From positions 62,001 through 126,000 of the forward strand of contig NZ_MWWW01000008.1 in NCBI RefSeq assembly GCF_002259745.1: a DNA stretch of 64,000 nt, written 5' to 3'. The translations under genes and the position numbers were made by a program. The stretch is from Bifidobacterium myosotis (GTDB lineage Bacteria; Actinomycetota; Actinomycetes; Actinomycetales; Bifidobacteriaceae). The notes below the pieces were generated by a model. That model worked only from the letters and a program-made list of their open reading frames with translations, ran no database searches and was not told where the DNA came from. This document shows, piece after piece, positions 25,968 to 35,136 of this stretch (within the stretch, counting starts at the first letter, position 1; each line of letters starts with the position of its first letter).

Positions 25968-26702
25968 CTACCCCTCCCGTAACTGGGCGAGCTGGGTCTT
26001 GGCTTTGTGCAGCTTGGCGTACAGTTCGTTGCGTTGCGCGGGGTTCTTCGCACGCTGATGGTCGCGGGCGAGTTTGTCGATATCGGCCTCAAGCTTGGCG
26101 ATTTGCGCATGGCGCGTGATACGCGCATCCAAATCGGCAACCTCAGGCGTGCCGAGGATGGTCTGGGAGCACAACGACATCCACAATTCGTCGATGGTGC
26201 CGCCGGCGATCTCCAACTGACACTCCCCCGCCGGCAACCATTCGCCGGTATATACCTGATAGTTCGGCATGTGACCGGCTCGCCCCGGTTGAGCGCGACG
26301 GACCGCGAACGCGCACTCCTCACGCGTGCCGCCTTCAAACGGCACCTCCCGCACGCAGGCGAACACGATTCCAGACTTGCGCTGCGAGGCGATCAGCTCG
26401 ATGACCTCGACGGGCACGGAGCCCGCCTTGCCGGTCAGCTTGAGGCCGATGACCAAAACTTCGGGTATCAATCGGCCCAGTTCGAGGCCCGTGTTGGCCG
26501 CCCTCATCAGCGAGAGCAACGTAATGGATTCGATATCGTTGGTCAGACGTTGCTTGAGCTTCGCGGAAATCGGCGTGCGTCCCACGACAGCGGCTTTCGG
26601 CAGTGTACCTTTGGCGACGGGAATCGCTGTGGAGATCGGCAGCCCCAGAGACAGGGCGGAGACGGACCCGCAATGGGCGACCTGTGCGGCGGTGACAGTC
26701 AT
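25968..26702 (-). CDS. DUF4391 domain-containing protein
   Basis: 244 residues from the ATG at 26702 (GGAAGG upstream). The conserved DUF4391 core is visible: LPKAAVVGRTPISAKLKQRL..DIESITLLSLM at the N-terminus, then VFACVREVPFEG. The last 50 residues form a coiled coil (IAKLEADIDKLARDHQRAKNPAQRNELYAKLHKAKTQLAQ). Family members usually sit next to type III/ISP-like restriction or helicase genes, but none is present here, so this copy looks orphaned. Function unknown. Confidence 0.7.
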   Translation of the reverse strand: MTVTAAQVAHCGSVSALSLGLPISTAIPVAKGTLPKAAVVGRTPISAKLKQRLTNDIESITLLSLMRAANTGLELGRLIPEVLVIGLKLTGKAGSVPVEVIELIASQRKSGIVFACVREVPFEGGTREECAFAVRRAQPGRAGHMPNYQVYTGEWLPAGECQLEIAGGTIDELWMSLCSQTILGTPEVADLDARITRHAQIAKLEADIDKLARDHQRAKNPAQRNELYAKLHKAKTQLAQLREG

Positions 26703-27136
26703 CGGCGACCTTCCTTTCCAATTCGACGCCATGCGGTCGCCGGAAACGAGGAACATATAGGCGGCCTCGGTCGAATCGTAGCTGGGCACCACATTAGCGC
26801 ATCATCGCGCGGAATGCGGTGAGGGTACCGACAATAAACCGATAATAAAAATCGAATGCAGCTAAGAAATGAAAACGCATGGCTCTTACACGCCAAAATC
26901 GGAAGAGCCCAATGAACGTATTGCAGATACCATTTGCGCGTTGACGGCAGCCGCCGGAACGTAAGATCCCGTCTGTCCGAGTGGTTCCCATGCAAGTGGC
27001 CCCATGCTGTCCGAATGAACGCACGCCAACGTTCCTGCGGCTCCTCGACTTCGTGGATTCACAGACATGGCCTGCTACTGCCGCTTACGGTTGCCACCGT
27101 GACAACCGCATGCGCAACAACACAACGCACATACGG
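26703..27136. other. gene-free spacer before the tuf terminator
   Basis: I see no supported gene in this stretch of about 430 bp; the reading frames lack ribosome sites and recognisable domains. It should hold the DUF4391 promoter close to 26720-26850, where AT-rich sequence occurs (ACAATAAACCGATAATAAAA). Confidence 0.3.
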
Positions 27137-27183
27137 AAAAGGGAATCCCCCTCCGAGAACAATCTCGAAGGGGGATTCCCTTA
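27137..27183 (-). terminator. tuf terminator
   Basis: Stem of 19 bp with one mismatch (AAGGGAATCCCCCTCCGAG against CTCGAAGGGGGATTCCCTT), 6-base loop, followed on the minus strand by TTTTCC. It lies 39 bp past the tuf stop codon and ends the str operon. Confidence 0.85.
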
Positions 27184-27221
27184 AGTCGCTAGTTCAAGCG
27201 AAGATTCACGTCTGATGAAAA

Positions 27222-28421
27222 TCAGGCGAGGATCTTGGTCACACGACCGGAGCCCACGGTGTGGCCACCCTCACGCACAGCGAAGGTCAGGCCCTCCTCC
27301 ATAGCGATGGGCTGAATCAGCTCAACGGTGAAGGTAGCGTGGTCGCCCGGCTGAACCATCTCGACGCCTTCCGGCAGCTCGATGACGCCGGTGACGTCGG
27401 TGGTGCGGAAGTAGAACTGCGGACGGTAGTTGGAGAAGAACGGCGAGTGACGGCCACCCTCGTCCTTGGTCAGCACGTAGACCTCACCCTCGAACTTGGT
27501 GTGCGGGGTGACGGAACCCGGCTTGGCCAGAACCTGACCACGCTCGACGTCCGTACGGTTGATACCACGGAGCAGCAGACCGGTGTTGTCGCCAGCCTCG
27601 CAGGCGTCCATCGTCTTGTGGAAGGTCTCGATGGAGGTCACGGTGGTGGACTGGGTCGGACGAACACCGACGATCTCGACCGGGGAGTTGACGGCCAGCT
27701 GGCCACGCTCCACACGGCCGGTCACCACGGTACCACGACCGGAGATGGTGAAGACGTCCTCAATCGGCATCAGGAACGGCTTGTCGAGGTCGTGGACCGG
27801 GGTCGGGATGTACTCGTCGACAGCGTCCATGAGCTTCTTGATCTGCTCAACCCACTTCTCGTGGTCCGGAGCGTCGTCGTGCAGGGCGCCGTAGGCGGAC
27901 ACGCGGATGATCGGGCAGTCACGATCGAAGCCGTTCTCGTCGAGGAGGTCACGGACCTCTTCCTCAACGAGCTCGATGAGCTCCTCGTCCTCGACCATGT
28001 CGCACTTGTTCAGGGCGACCAGGATCTTCGGCACACCCACCTGACGGGCGAGCAGCACGTGCTCGCGGGTCTGGGCCATCGGGCCGTCGGTGGCGGCCAC
28101 AACCAGGATGGCGCCATCCATCTGGGCAGCACCGGTGATCATGTTCTTCACGAAGTCGGCGTGGCCCGGGCAGTCCACGTGAGCGTAGTGACGCTTCGCG
28201 GTCTGGTACTCGATGTGGGAGATGTTGATGGTAATACCGCGGGCGGCCTCTTCCGGAGCGGAATCGATCTGGTTGAAGTCGTACTCCGGGTTGACATCCG
28301 GGAACTCCTCGTGCAGCACCTTGGAGATGGCGGCAGTCAGGGTAGTCTTACCGTGATCGACGTGGCCGATGGTACCGATGTTAACGTGCGGCTTAGTACG
28401 CTCGTACTTTTCCTTTGCCAT
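27222..28421 (-). CDS. tuf: elongation factor Tu
   Basis: Delivers aminoacyl-tRNA to the ribosome as the GTP-bound ternary complex. 399 residues from the ATG at 28421 behind CCAGGAGGAC. Domain 1 has G1 GHVDHGKT (19-26), G3 DCPGHADF and G4 NKCD; domain 2 has [13 protein letters not shown]; domain 3 ends [19 protein letters not shown]. The sequence is close to bifidobacterial EF-Tu as I remember it. It is the last gene of rpsL-rpsG-fusA-tuf. Confidence 0.98.
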   Translation of the reverse strand: MAKEKYERTKPHVNIGTIGHVDHGKTTLTAAISKVLHEEFPDVNPEYDFNQIDSAPEEAARGITINISHIEYQTAKRHYAHVDCPGHADFVKNMITGAAQMDGAILVVAATDGPMAQTREHVLLARQVGVPKILVALNKCDMVEDEELIELVEEEVRDLLDENGFDRDCPIIRVSAYGALHDDAPDHEKWVEQIKKLMDAVDEYIPTPVHDLDKPFLMPIEDVFTISGRGTVVTGRVERGQLAVNSPVEIVGVRPTQSTTVTSIETFHKTMDACEAGDNTGLLLRGINRTDVERGQVLAKPGSVTPHTKFEGEVYVLTKDEGGRHSPFFSNYRPQFYFRTTDVTGVIELPEGVEMVQPGDHATFTVELIQPIAMEEGLTFAVREGGHTVGSGRVTKILA

Positions 28422-28532
28422 TACTCTTTGTCCTCCTGGACGTCTCGTGAGTTTATCCATGCATTACGCATGGGACTCGCTTATTCTACTGGGTTTCTGG
28501 GTTATGTGCCACATTGAAGAGCCAGAACCCAG

Positions 28533-28562
28533 TCAGCGGTACACGATTTTACCGCTGACTGG
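28533..28562 (-). promoter_or_regulatory. hairpin in the fusA-tuf spacer
   Basis: CCAGTCAGCGGTA and TACCGCTGACTGG form a perfect 13-bp stem with a short loop in the 172-bp gap between fusA and tuf. A second weaker stem (GGGTTTCTGG / CCAGAACCC) overlaps its base. It may be a partial terminator or processing site allowing separate tuf levels. Confidence 0.45.
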
Positions 28563-28593
28563 AGACACTGGCCACTTCATTGGGCAACGCGTG

Positions 28594-30717
28594 TCACTCG
28601 CCGCGCTGGGCCTTGATGATCTCGTCGGAGACGCTCTTCGGCACCTCGGCGTAGGAGTCCATCTCCATGGTGAACATGGCGCGACCCTGGGTCTTGGAAC
28701 GCAGGTCGCCGATGTAGCCGAACATCTCGGACAGCGGCACCTTGGCGTCGATGACCTTGACGCCGATGGCGTCGGTCATGGACTGGATGTTGCCACGACG
28801 CTGGTTGAGATCGCCGATGACTTCGCCCATGTACTCCTCCGGAGTACGGACCTCGACCTTCATGATCGGCTCGAGGATGACCGGCTTGGCCTTCGGAGCA
28901 GCCTCCTTGAACGCCATGGAACCGGCGATCTTGAAGGCCATTTCGGAGGAATCCACCGGGTGCATCTGACCATCGGTGACGGTGGCCTTGACGCCCACGA
29001 CCGGGAAGCCGGCCAGAATACCGGACTCCATGGCCTCCTTGACGCCAGCCTCGATGGACGGGATGAACTCCTGGGAGATGTGGCCGCCGGTGACGGCGTT
29101 CTCGAACTCGAAGGTCTTGCCTTCCTCGGTGTCGAGCGGCTCGAAGTTCATGAGGACCTTAGCGAACTGGCCGGAACCACCGGTCTGCTTCTTGTGCGTG
29201 TACTGCTCGTTCATCACGGCCTTGCGGATGGTCTCGCGGTACGCGACCTGCGGCTTGCCCTGGTTGCACTCCACCTTGAACTCGCGACGCATACGGTCGA
29301 CGATGATGTCGAGCTGGAGCTCGCCCATGCCGGCGATCAAGGTCTGGCCGGACTCTTCGTCCGTGGTGACCTGGAAGGTCGGGTCCTCTTCGGCCAGCTT
29401 GGCGAGGGCGATGCCCATCTTCTCCTGATCGGCCTTGGTCTTCGGCTCGACGGCCACCTGGATAACCGGATCCGGGAAGGTCATGGAGTCGAGGGTGATC
29501 GGATCGTCGATGGCGCACAGGGTGTCACCGGTGGTCACGTTCTTGAGGCCCACGAAGGTGTAGATGTTGCCGGCATCGGCCACATCCATCGGGTTCTCCT
29601 TATCGGCGTGCATCTGGAAGATCTTGCCGATACGTTCCTTCTTCTCGCGGGTGGAGTCGAGCACGGAGTCGCCCGGCTTGACGGAGCCGGAGTAGACGCG
29701 CACGAACACGAGCTTGCCGTAGAACGGGTGCGTGGAAATCTTGAAGACCAGAGCCGCGAACGGATCGGTCTTGGACGGATGACGGTCGATCTCGACGGAC
29801 TCATCGCCCGGCTTGTAGCCCTTGATGGCCGGCACGTCCTCAGGGGACGGCAGGTAATCGATGACCGCGTCCAGCATCGGCTGCACGCCCTTGTCCTTGA
29901 AGGCGGAACCGCAGAAGACCGGGAAGGCCTGCTTGGCGATGGTCAGCTGACGCACGCCGGCGCGGATCTCTTCCTTGGTGAGGGTGCCCTCCTCGAAGAA
30001 CTTGTTCATGAGCTCATCGTTGGCTTCGGCGGCGGCTTCCACGAGCTTCTCGTGGTACTCCTCGGCCTTGTCCTTGTACTCGTCCGGAATCGGGTCCATG
30101 TTGTAGTGGGCACCCAGCTCATCGCCGGTGTTCCAGTCATAGGCCTTCATCTCGACCAGATCGATGACGCCGGTGAAGCTGCTCTCGGAGCCCATCGGCA
30201 GCTGCATGACGATCGGGGTGGCGCCCAGCTTCTCCCTGATGGTGTCGACGGAGTAGTAGAAGTTCGCGCCGAGCTTATCCATCTTGTTCACGAAGCAGAT
30301 ACGCGGCACACCGTACTTGTCGGCCTGACGCCACACGGTCTCGGACTGCGGCTCCACACCTTCCTTGCCATCGAACACGGCGACGGCGCCATCGAGCACG
30401 CGCAGGGAGCGCTCCACCTCGGCCGTGAAGTCCACGTGGCCGGGGGTGTCGATGATGTTGATCTGGAACTTCTCGTCGGTGTCATGGGTCTGACGGTTCC
30501 AGAAGCAGGTGGTGGCGGCGGACTGAATCGTGATGCCGCGCTCCTGCTCCTGAGCCATGAAGTCCATGGTGGCGGCGCCATCGTGAACCTCACCGATCTT
30601 GTAGCTCTTGCCGGTGTAGTACAGAATACGCTCAGTAGTGGTGGTCTTACCGGCATCGATGTGGGCCATGATGCCGATGTTACGGACGTTGTGAAGGTCC
30701 GAAATCTCTTCAGCCAT
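28594..30717 (-). CDS. fusA: elongation factor G
   Basis: GTPase that drives ribosomal translocation. 707 residues, full length. G1 is AHIDAGKTT (18-26), G3 DTPGHVDF and G4 NKMD; domain IV contains [15 protein letters not shown]. The rpsG stop is at 30742, 24 bp before this start, so the genes are clearly co-transcribed. Confidence 0.98.
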   Translation of the reverse strand: MAEEISDLHNVRNIGIMAHIDAGKTTTTERILYYTGKSYKIGEVHDGAATMDFMAQEQERGITIQSAATTCFWNRQTHDTDEKFQINIIDTPGHVDFTAEVERSLRVLDGAVAVFDGKEGVEPQSETVWRQADKYGVPRICFVNKMDKLGANFYYSVDTIREKLGATPIVMQLPMGSESSFTGVIDLVEMKAYDWNTGDELGAHYNMDPIPDEYKDKAEEYHEKLVEAAAEANDELMNKFFEEGTLTKEEIRAGVRQLTIAKQAFPVFCGSAFKDKGVQPMLDAVIDYLPSPEDVPAIKGYKPGDESVEIDRHPSKTDPFAALVFKISTHPFYGKLVFVRVYSGSVKPGDSVLDSTREKKERIGKIFQMHADKENPMDVADAGNIYTFVGLKNVTTGDTLCAIDDPITLDSMTFPDPVIQVAVEPKTKADQEKMGIALAKLAEEDPTFQVTTDEESGQTLIAGMGELQLDIIVDRMRREFKVECNQGKPQVAYRETIRKAVMNEQYTHKKQTGGSGQFAKVLMNFEPLDTEEGKTFEFENAVTGGHISQEFIPSIEAGVKEAMESGILAGFPVVGVKATVTDGQMHPVDSSEMAFKIAGSMAFKEAAPKAKPVILEPIMKVEVRTPEEYMGEVIGDLNQRRGNIQSMTDAIGVKVIDAKVPLSEMFGYIGDLRSKTQGRAMFTMEMDSYAEVPKSVSDEIIKAQRGE

Positions 30718-30741
30718 CGTATTTCCTTATTTCTCTCTGGA

Positions 30742-31212
30742 TTACCAGCGGTAGTGGGCGAAGGCCTTGTTAGCCTCTGCCATCTTATGAGTATCCTCGC
30801 GACGCTTGACAGAAGCGCCGAGACCGTTGGAGGCATCCAGAATCTCGTTGGCCAGACGCTCGGCCATGGTCTTCTCACGACGGGCGCGGGAGAAGTCGGT
30901 CAGCCAGCGCAGCGACAGGGTGTTGGCGCGGTTCGGCTTGACCTCGACCGGCACCTGGTAGGTGGCGCCACCGACACGACGGGAGCGGACCTCGAGGGAC
31001 GGACGGATGTTGTCCAGGGCGCGCTTCAGAACGGCCACCGGCTCCTGGTCGGACTTCTCTTTGACGATGTCGAGCGCGGAGTACACGATGTCCTCGGCGA
31101 TCGACTTCTTGCCGTCAAGCAGGATCTTGTTGATGAGCTGCGCCACCACGGTGGAACCGTAGATCGGATCGGGCAGCACGACGTGCTTCTTGGAAGGTCC
31201 CTTACGTGACAT
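30742..31212 (-). CDS. rpsG: 30S ribosomal protein S7
   Basis: 156 residues, full length ([31 protein letters not shown]). S7 nucleates assembly of the 3' domain of 16S rRNA and contacts the exit site; in other bacteria it is the translational repressor of the str operon. It starts 5 bp after the rpsL stop. Confidence 0.98.
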   Translation of the reverse strand: MSRKGPSKKHVVLPDPIYGSTVVAQLINKILLDGKKSIAEDIVYSALDIVKEKSDQEPVAVLKRALDNIRPSLEVRSRRVGGATYQVPVEVKPNRANTLSLRWLTDFSRARREKTMAERLANEILDASNGLGASVKRREDTHKMAEANKAFAHYRW

Positions 31213-31217
31213 ATCTC

Positions 31218-31589
31218 TTACTTCGCCTTCTTTGCTCCATACAGGGAACGACCCTGCTTACGGTCCTTGACACCCTGGGTATCGAGCGCACCACGCACGA
31301 TGTGGTAACGCACACCCGGCAGATCCTTCACACGGCCGCCGCGCACGAGCACGATGGAGTGCTCCTGCAGGTTGTGGCCCTCGCCCGGAATGTAGGCGGT
31401 GACTTCCACGCCGGAGGACAGACGGACACGGGCGACCTTACGCAGAGCCGAGTTCGGCTTCTTCGGGGTGGTGGTGTAAACACGGGTGCACACGCCGCGG
31501 CGCAGCGGGCTTCCCTTCAGTGCCAAAGTCTTGGACTTCTTCGGCTTCGGCGAACGTCCCTTGCGGACGAGCTGTTCAATAGTAGGCAA
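31218..31589 (-). CDS. rpsL: 30S ribosomal protein S12 (TTG start)
   Basis: 123 residues when started at the TTG at 31589, which encodes the expected [18 protein letters not shown]-terminus behind GGAG with a 6-base gap. In-frame codons further upstream give no S12-like sequence. Decoding-centre segments are intact: [15 protein letters not shown] (streptomycin-associated Lys) and [10 protein letters not shown]. The lysine codons seen are the sensitive-type residues. First gene of the str operon. Confidence 0.95.
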   Translation of the reverse strand: MPTIEQLVRKGRSPKPKKSKTLALKGSPLRRGVCTRVYTTTPKKPNSALRKVARVRLSSGVEVTAYIPGEGHNLQEHSIVLVRGGRVKDLPGVRYHIVRGALDTQGVKDRKQGRSLYGAKKAK

Positions 31590-31802
31590 CTTGAACTCCG
31601 ATTCAGTGGTTATCTTGCTTTCGTGCGACCGCCGCACTGCGCCCGCACTCTTCCTGAAACCTCTGCGGACACGCTTTTGCACGCGCATCCGACGAATCGG
31701 AAAAGTAAGCCCAGTCCACCGGCCCGATGGCCTCCCCGTCTCCCGCGGCGCATTGCTGCGTGCGTTCATCGACACGGAGGATATCCCAACCCACATGCCT
31801 GT

Positions 31803-31831
31803 CACATAAGGCATGCCGTTGGCACACACAA
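31803..31831 (-). promoter_or_regulatory. possible str operon promoter
   Basis: On the minus strand TTGTGT (31826-31831) and TATGTG (31803-31808) are spaced by 17 bp, upstream of rpsL with a leader of about 210 bases. The boxes are moderately consensus; position is the main argument. Confidence 0.35.
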
Positions 31832-31954
31832 ATATCTATATTACGATTCGGCCGGACAACGACGCGCCGATGTGTAGCTGCAGGGCTGCGGCCGACCGAC
31901 TGCCCCGCGTTCCGTCGTTGATTATCATTTGGCTCCCTGCCAGAGGAGATAGCC

Positions 31955-32069
31955 CGAGGAGCGGGACCAAGAGGCGGAATCGAGGAACAGGACCAAGGAA
32001 CAGAACCAAGGAACAGAACCGAGGAGCGGGACCAAGGAGCGGGACCAAGGAACAGGACCGAGGAGCGGT
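31955..32069. repeat. 13-bp minisatellite
   Basis: About nine degenerate units of the form AGGARCRGGACCA follow one another. The array is in the 716-bp gene-free region between rpsL and the transporter gene, next to the 21-bp repeat array at 32112-32212. Confidence 0.7.
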
Positions 32070-32111
32070 GAATCCGTCAGCGTTTTTGACGCGGGACATC
32101 GGGGCATTTGT

Positions 32112-32212
32112 TGTCGGATTTCGACGCAAGACTGTTGAACCTCGACACTGTCGGAATACGACAGCCAACCGTCGAAAACCGACAGTCATGCATCGAAATC
32201 CGACACTTACTC
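32112..32212. repeat. second array of the 21-bp palindromic unit
   Basis: Units TGTCGGATTTCGAC (32112), TGTTGAACCTCGAC (32133) and TGTCGGAATACGAC (32149) in one direction. GTCGAAAACCGACAGTC (32171) and ATCGAAATCCGACAC (32192) follow in the other, mostly at 21-bp spacing. The unit and the inverted-block layout are the same as at 5411-5645. Confidence 0.75.
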
Positions 32213-32305
32213 AACCCCGCGGTTCCGCGGCCCCGAACGGCAAGTGCCCTCGAGGAGTCTTGTCACTCGGGGGCACCGCCAAATCTTTAGTTATTGTGAA
32301 TTATA

Positions 32306-33280
32306 TCACTTTTCCGCAGCCTTGGCCTTGTCGGCGTCAAAGGCGTGTATGGCGTTGGAACCCTTGGCGGAACCCTTCTCGCCGTTGTCGGAATCCCAGT
32401 GGATCTCGTGCTTGTCATCGTGGTTGCGCCACCAGCTGGACAGGATGGAGCCGGAGATGTTGTGCCACACGGAGAAGAACGTGGACGGCACGGCCGCGAT
32501 CGGGTTGGAGGCGAAGGAGGTCAGGGCGAGTGTGGCGCCCAGAGCCGAATCCTGCATACCCACCTCGAAGGTAATGGCCTTCTGCTGCGCGTAACGGAAG
32601 CCCTTCGGATACACCTTGTACATGAGCTTGGAGAAGCCGAAGCCCAGTGCGTAACCGGACAGGTTGTGCAGGATGACCACCGGGATGGCCATGAGGGAGG
32701 AGGCCACGAACAGCTTCGGGCCGTTGGCCGCGACCACGACGCCGATGATCAGGAGGATGGCGACCTGGGAGACGATCGGCAGCGCCACGGTGACCTTCTC
32801 TATCTTCTTACCGAAGATCATATGGCACACCACACCAAGGGCAATCGGGAAGAGCACCACCTTGACGGCGTTGAGGAACAGGGACTGCACCGGCACGGCC
32901 ACATACTGGGAGGCCAGCCACTGCATCAGCAGCGGGATCATGAACGGCGCACACAGGGTGGAGAGAATGCCGATGGAGACGTCAAGCGCCACATCGCCGC
33001 GGGACAGGTAGCTCATCACGTTGGAGGAGGTGCCGGACGGGCAGCAGCCCACGAGGATCACACCCACGGCCAGCGGGCCGTCGAGGCGGAAGATCCAGCA
33101 CAGCAACACGGCGATGAGCGGCATGATGACGAAGTGCGCCACGGTGCCGACGATGACCATGAGCGGCTGGGTGAGGATGCGCTTGAAGTCATCGAGCGTA
33201 AGCGTCAGGCCCATGCCGAACAGCACGATGCCCAGCATGTATCCGGTGTATGCCTTGCCCCACAGGCTCGCCTGCGGCAC
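32306..33280 (-). CDS. bile acid:sodium symporter (BASS) family transporter, 5' end frameshifted
   Basis: Sodium-coupled transporter-like membrane protein with nine or more helices; the substrate could be an organic anion and is not known. The frame opens at a GTG at 33280 (VPQASLWGKAYTGYML). The natural start, an ATG at 33372, reads MEKVK and then goes out of frame because the 8-bp unit AAAAGGTT occurs twice (33353-33368). With one copy the protein would be MEKVKAFADWLTKWFTV... and continue into this frame with an extra N-terminal helix. PSGTSSNVMSYLSRGDVAL and EVGMQDSALG motifs mark the family. The gene may be off or start at the GTG. Confidence 0.8.
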   Translation of the reverse strand: MPQASLWGKAYTGYMLGIVLFGMGLTLTLDDFKRILTQPLMVIVGTVAHFVIMPLIAVLLCWIFRLDGPLAVGVILVGCCPSGTSSNVMSYLSRGDVALDVSIGILSTLCAPFMIPLLMQWLASQYVAVPVQSLFLNAVKVVLFPIALGVVCHMIFGKKIEKVTVALPIVSQVAILLIIGVVVAANGPKLFVASSLMAIPVVILHNLSGYALGFGFSKLMYKVYPKGFRYAQQKAITFEVGMQDSALGATLALTSFASNPIAAVPSTFFSVWHNISGSILSSWWRNHDDKHEIHWDSDNGEKGSAKGSNAIHAFDADKAKAAEK

Positions 33281-33352
33281 GAAATAGTTGAAGACGGCCC
33301 AGACGATGACGATGACCGTGAACCATTTGGTCAGCCAGTCCGCGAAAGCCTT

Positions 33353-33368
33353 AACCTTTTAACCTTTT
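33353..33368 (-). repeat. 8-bp tandem duplication at the transporter start
   Basis: AAAAGGTT (minus strand) is present twice in direct succession immediately after ATGG. Removing one copy restores a single continuous reading frame from the ATG at 33372 through the transporter. Confidence 0.85.
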
Positions 33369-33372
33369 CCAT

Positions 33373-33783
33373 TGTGTTTCTCTCTCTGTAATGGATGTGA
33401 CAACGCCTGAAACTAAGCCCATACGACTTGACACGAAACTATTGCTCACATTGTGAACGCTCACGCAGTCGGCAACGTCGTTTTTGGACGTTTGCGCGAA
33501 ATCGGATGCGCATTGTTGTGCGTTTCTCCAAAACCCGGCCTCCGCTGCGGGGATGCGACCGCCACAATCTTTCGTGACGGTTTTCCGTTTTCCGTGCGAC
33601 CCGACCACCGACGCAGGGGCACGACCGGGGATGTTGGTGTTGTCGGTGGTCATGATGAGGTCCGGCCACCGACGCAGGGGCGCGACACCGGTGGGCACAC
33701 ACGCGACACGCCGACGCGCACGACCGCCGAAAGTTGTGTATAGTATCCATCTGTTGTCTTCCAGTCCTCTGGAAAGCAAACAT
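33373..33783. other. gene-free spacer before tRNA-His
   Basis: 411 bp with no supported protein gene. It contains two copies of CCACCGACGCAGGGGC (about 33605 and 33667). A TGTATAGT extended -10 box lies at about 33734-33741, probably the tRNA promoter. Confidence 0.4.
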
Positions 33784-33860
33784 GGTGGCCATAGCTCAGT
33801 TGGTAGAGCATCTGATTGTGGTTCAGAAGGTCGCGGGTTCGAGCCTCGTTGGCCACCCCA
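33784..33860 (+). tRNA. tRNA-His (GTG anticodon)
   Basis: Cloverleaf with acceptor stem GTGGCCA / TGGCCAC. The D arm has AGCTCAGTTGGTAGAGC and the anticodon loop TTGTGGT (anticodon GTG) on a TCTGA/TCAGA stem. The T arm has GGTTCGAGCC. The extra G at position -1 (33784) pairs with C73, the histidine identity element. The CCA end is encoded (33858-33860). Confidence 0.95.
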
Positions 33861-33862
33861 TC

Positions 33863-33895
33863 AAAGACCCTTCCGGTTTCGGAAGGGTCTTTTTC
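33863..33895 (+). terminator. tRNA-His terminator
   Basis: AAAGACCCTTCCG pairs with CGGAAGGGTCTTT across a GTTT loop, followed by a T-run. It lies three bases past the CCA end. Confidence 0.9.
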
Positions 33896-33904
33896 GTTAT
33901 CGGC

Positions 33905-33958
33905 TGACAACGTCCGGCAACGCAGCTGGGCTGACAACGTCCGGCAACGCGGCTGGGC
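33905..33958. repeat. 27-bp tandem duplication
   Basis: CTGACAACGTCCGGCAACGC(A/G)GCTGGG occurs twice in succession between the tRNA terminator and the aldolase gene. Confidence 0.7.
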
Positions 33959-34052
33959 TGGCAAAGAACGGACAACCGCCCGTATTGCTCGCGTGATGTA
34001 GACTCAGGGCTAGCCGACCAGCGAAATCATCAAGGTCCAAGAGAGGTCCATC

Positions 34053-35078
34053 ATGCTGTCTTTCGAGAACGATTACTCCCGCGCCGCGCATCCGGCGGTG
34101 CTCGACGCCGTAACCCGCGCCAACGAGCACCTGTATTCCGGATACGGCACCGACGAACTCACCGGGCAGGCCAAAGCCAAAATCCGCGAGGCCTGCGGCG
34201 CGCCGGATGCGGACGTCTGGTTTTTGGTGGGCGGCACCCAGGCCAATCAGGTGGTCATCGACACGATCACCCCGGCGTATGCGGGCGTGGTGACGGTCTC
34301 GTCCGGCCATCCCAACGTGCACGAGGCCGGCGCCATCGAATTCGCCGGTCACAAGGTGCTCGCGCTCCCCCATCACAATGGCAAGATGGACGCCGCCGAA
34401 CTGGACGAATTCTGCCGCACCTTCTACGCGGACGCCAATCATGAACACATGGTGTTCCCCGGCTCCGTGTACGTCTCGCAAAGCACCGAATACGGCACCA
34501 TCTACTCGAAGGCCGAGCTCGAGGCCATCGCCGAAGTGGCCCATCGCTATGACATGCCGCTGTTCGTGGACGGCGCACGCCTAGGATACGCGCTGACCGC
34601 CACCGGCGGTGACATGACACTTGAGGATCTGGCGCGCATCGCCGATGTGTTCTACATCGGCGGCACCAAGGTGGGCGCGCTGTTCGGCGAGGCCGTCGTC
34701 TTCACCAAGAACAACACGCCGAAGCACTTCGTCACGCGCATCAAGCAGCACGGCGCGCTACTGGCCAAGGGATTCGTGCTGGGCGCGCAGTTCGACGCCC
34801 TATTCACGGACGGGCTGTATTTCGCCATCGCCCGCAACGCCAACGAGGCGGCCGACCGCATCCGTGAGGCGCTGAAGGCCAAGGGATACACGCTTACGTT
34901 CGACGCGCCCACCAATCAGATCTTCGTGACGCTGGATCGTCCCACGATCGAACGCCTCGAACAGCACATCAGGCTCGGCTTCATGGAGAAGGCCGACGAC
35001 ACGCATACGGTGATGCGCATCTGCACCAGCTGGGCCACCACCGCCGACGAGGTCGACCAACTCATCGCACTGCTGTGA
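34053..35078 (+). CDS. low-specificity threonine aldolase family protein
   Basis: 341-residue fold-type I PLP enzyme, probably cleaving L-threonine or L-allo-threonine to glycine and acetaldehyde. The N-terminus LSFENDYSRAAHPAVLDA and YGTDELTGQAK fit this family. The PLP lysine is at about 206 (FYIGGTKVGALFGEA), and VDGARLGYA carries the aspartate that pairs with the pyridine nitrogen. AAGAGAGG lies upstream of the start. Convergent with the glycosyltransferase gene. Confidence 0.9.
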   Translation: MLSFENDYSRAAHPAVLDAVTRANEHLYSGYGTDELTGQAKAKIREACGAPDADVWFLVGGTQANQVVIDTITPAYAGVVTVSSGHPNVHEAGAIEFAGHKVLALPHHNGKMDAAELDEFCRTFYADANHEHMVFPGSVYVSQSTEYGTIYSKAELEAIAEVAHRYDMPLFVDGARLGYALTATGGDMTLEDLARIADVFYIGGTKVGALFGEAVVFTKNNTPKHFVTRIKQHGALLAKGFVLGAQFDALFTDGLYFAIARNANEAADRIREALKAKGYTLTFDAPTNQIFVTLDRPTIERLEQHIRLGFMEKADDTHTVMRICTSWATTADEVDQLIALL

Positions 35079-35136
35079 CGGCGCTGCGATGGCACGGCGG
35101 CGTCACAGCGCCATCGGCGAGTAACGCCGCCGTGCG

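Noticed and set aside
26940..27060. tRNA-like sequence
   Set aside because: No complete cloverleaf, T arm or anticodon stem could be drawn.
28369..31209. 946-residue plus-strand reading frame
   Set aside because: It is antisense to fusA and rpsG and contains no domain; long antisense frames are expected from the codon bias of high-GC genes.
33331..33372. 13-codon reading frame at the BASS transporter start
   Set aside because: It is the out-of-frame remnant produced by the 8-bp duplication, not a separate peptide gene.
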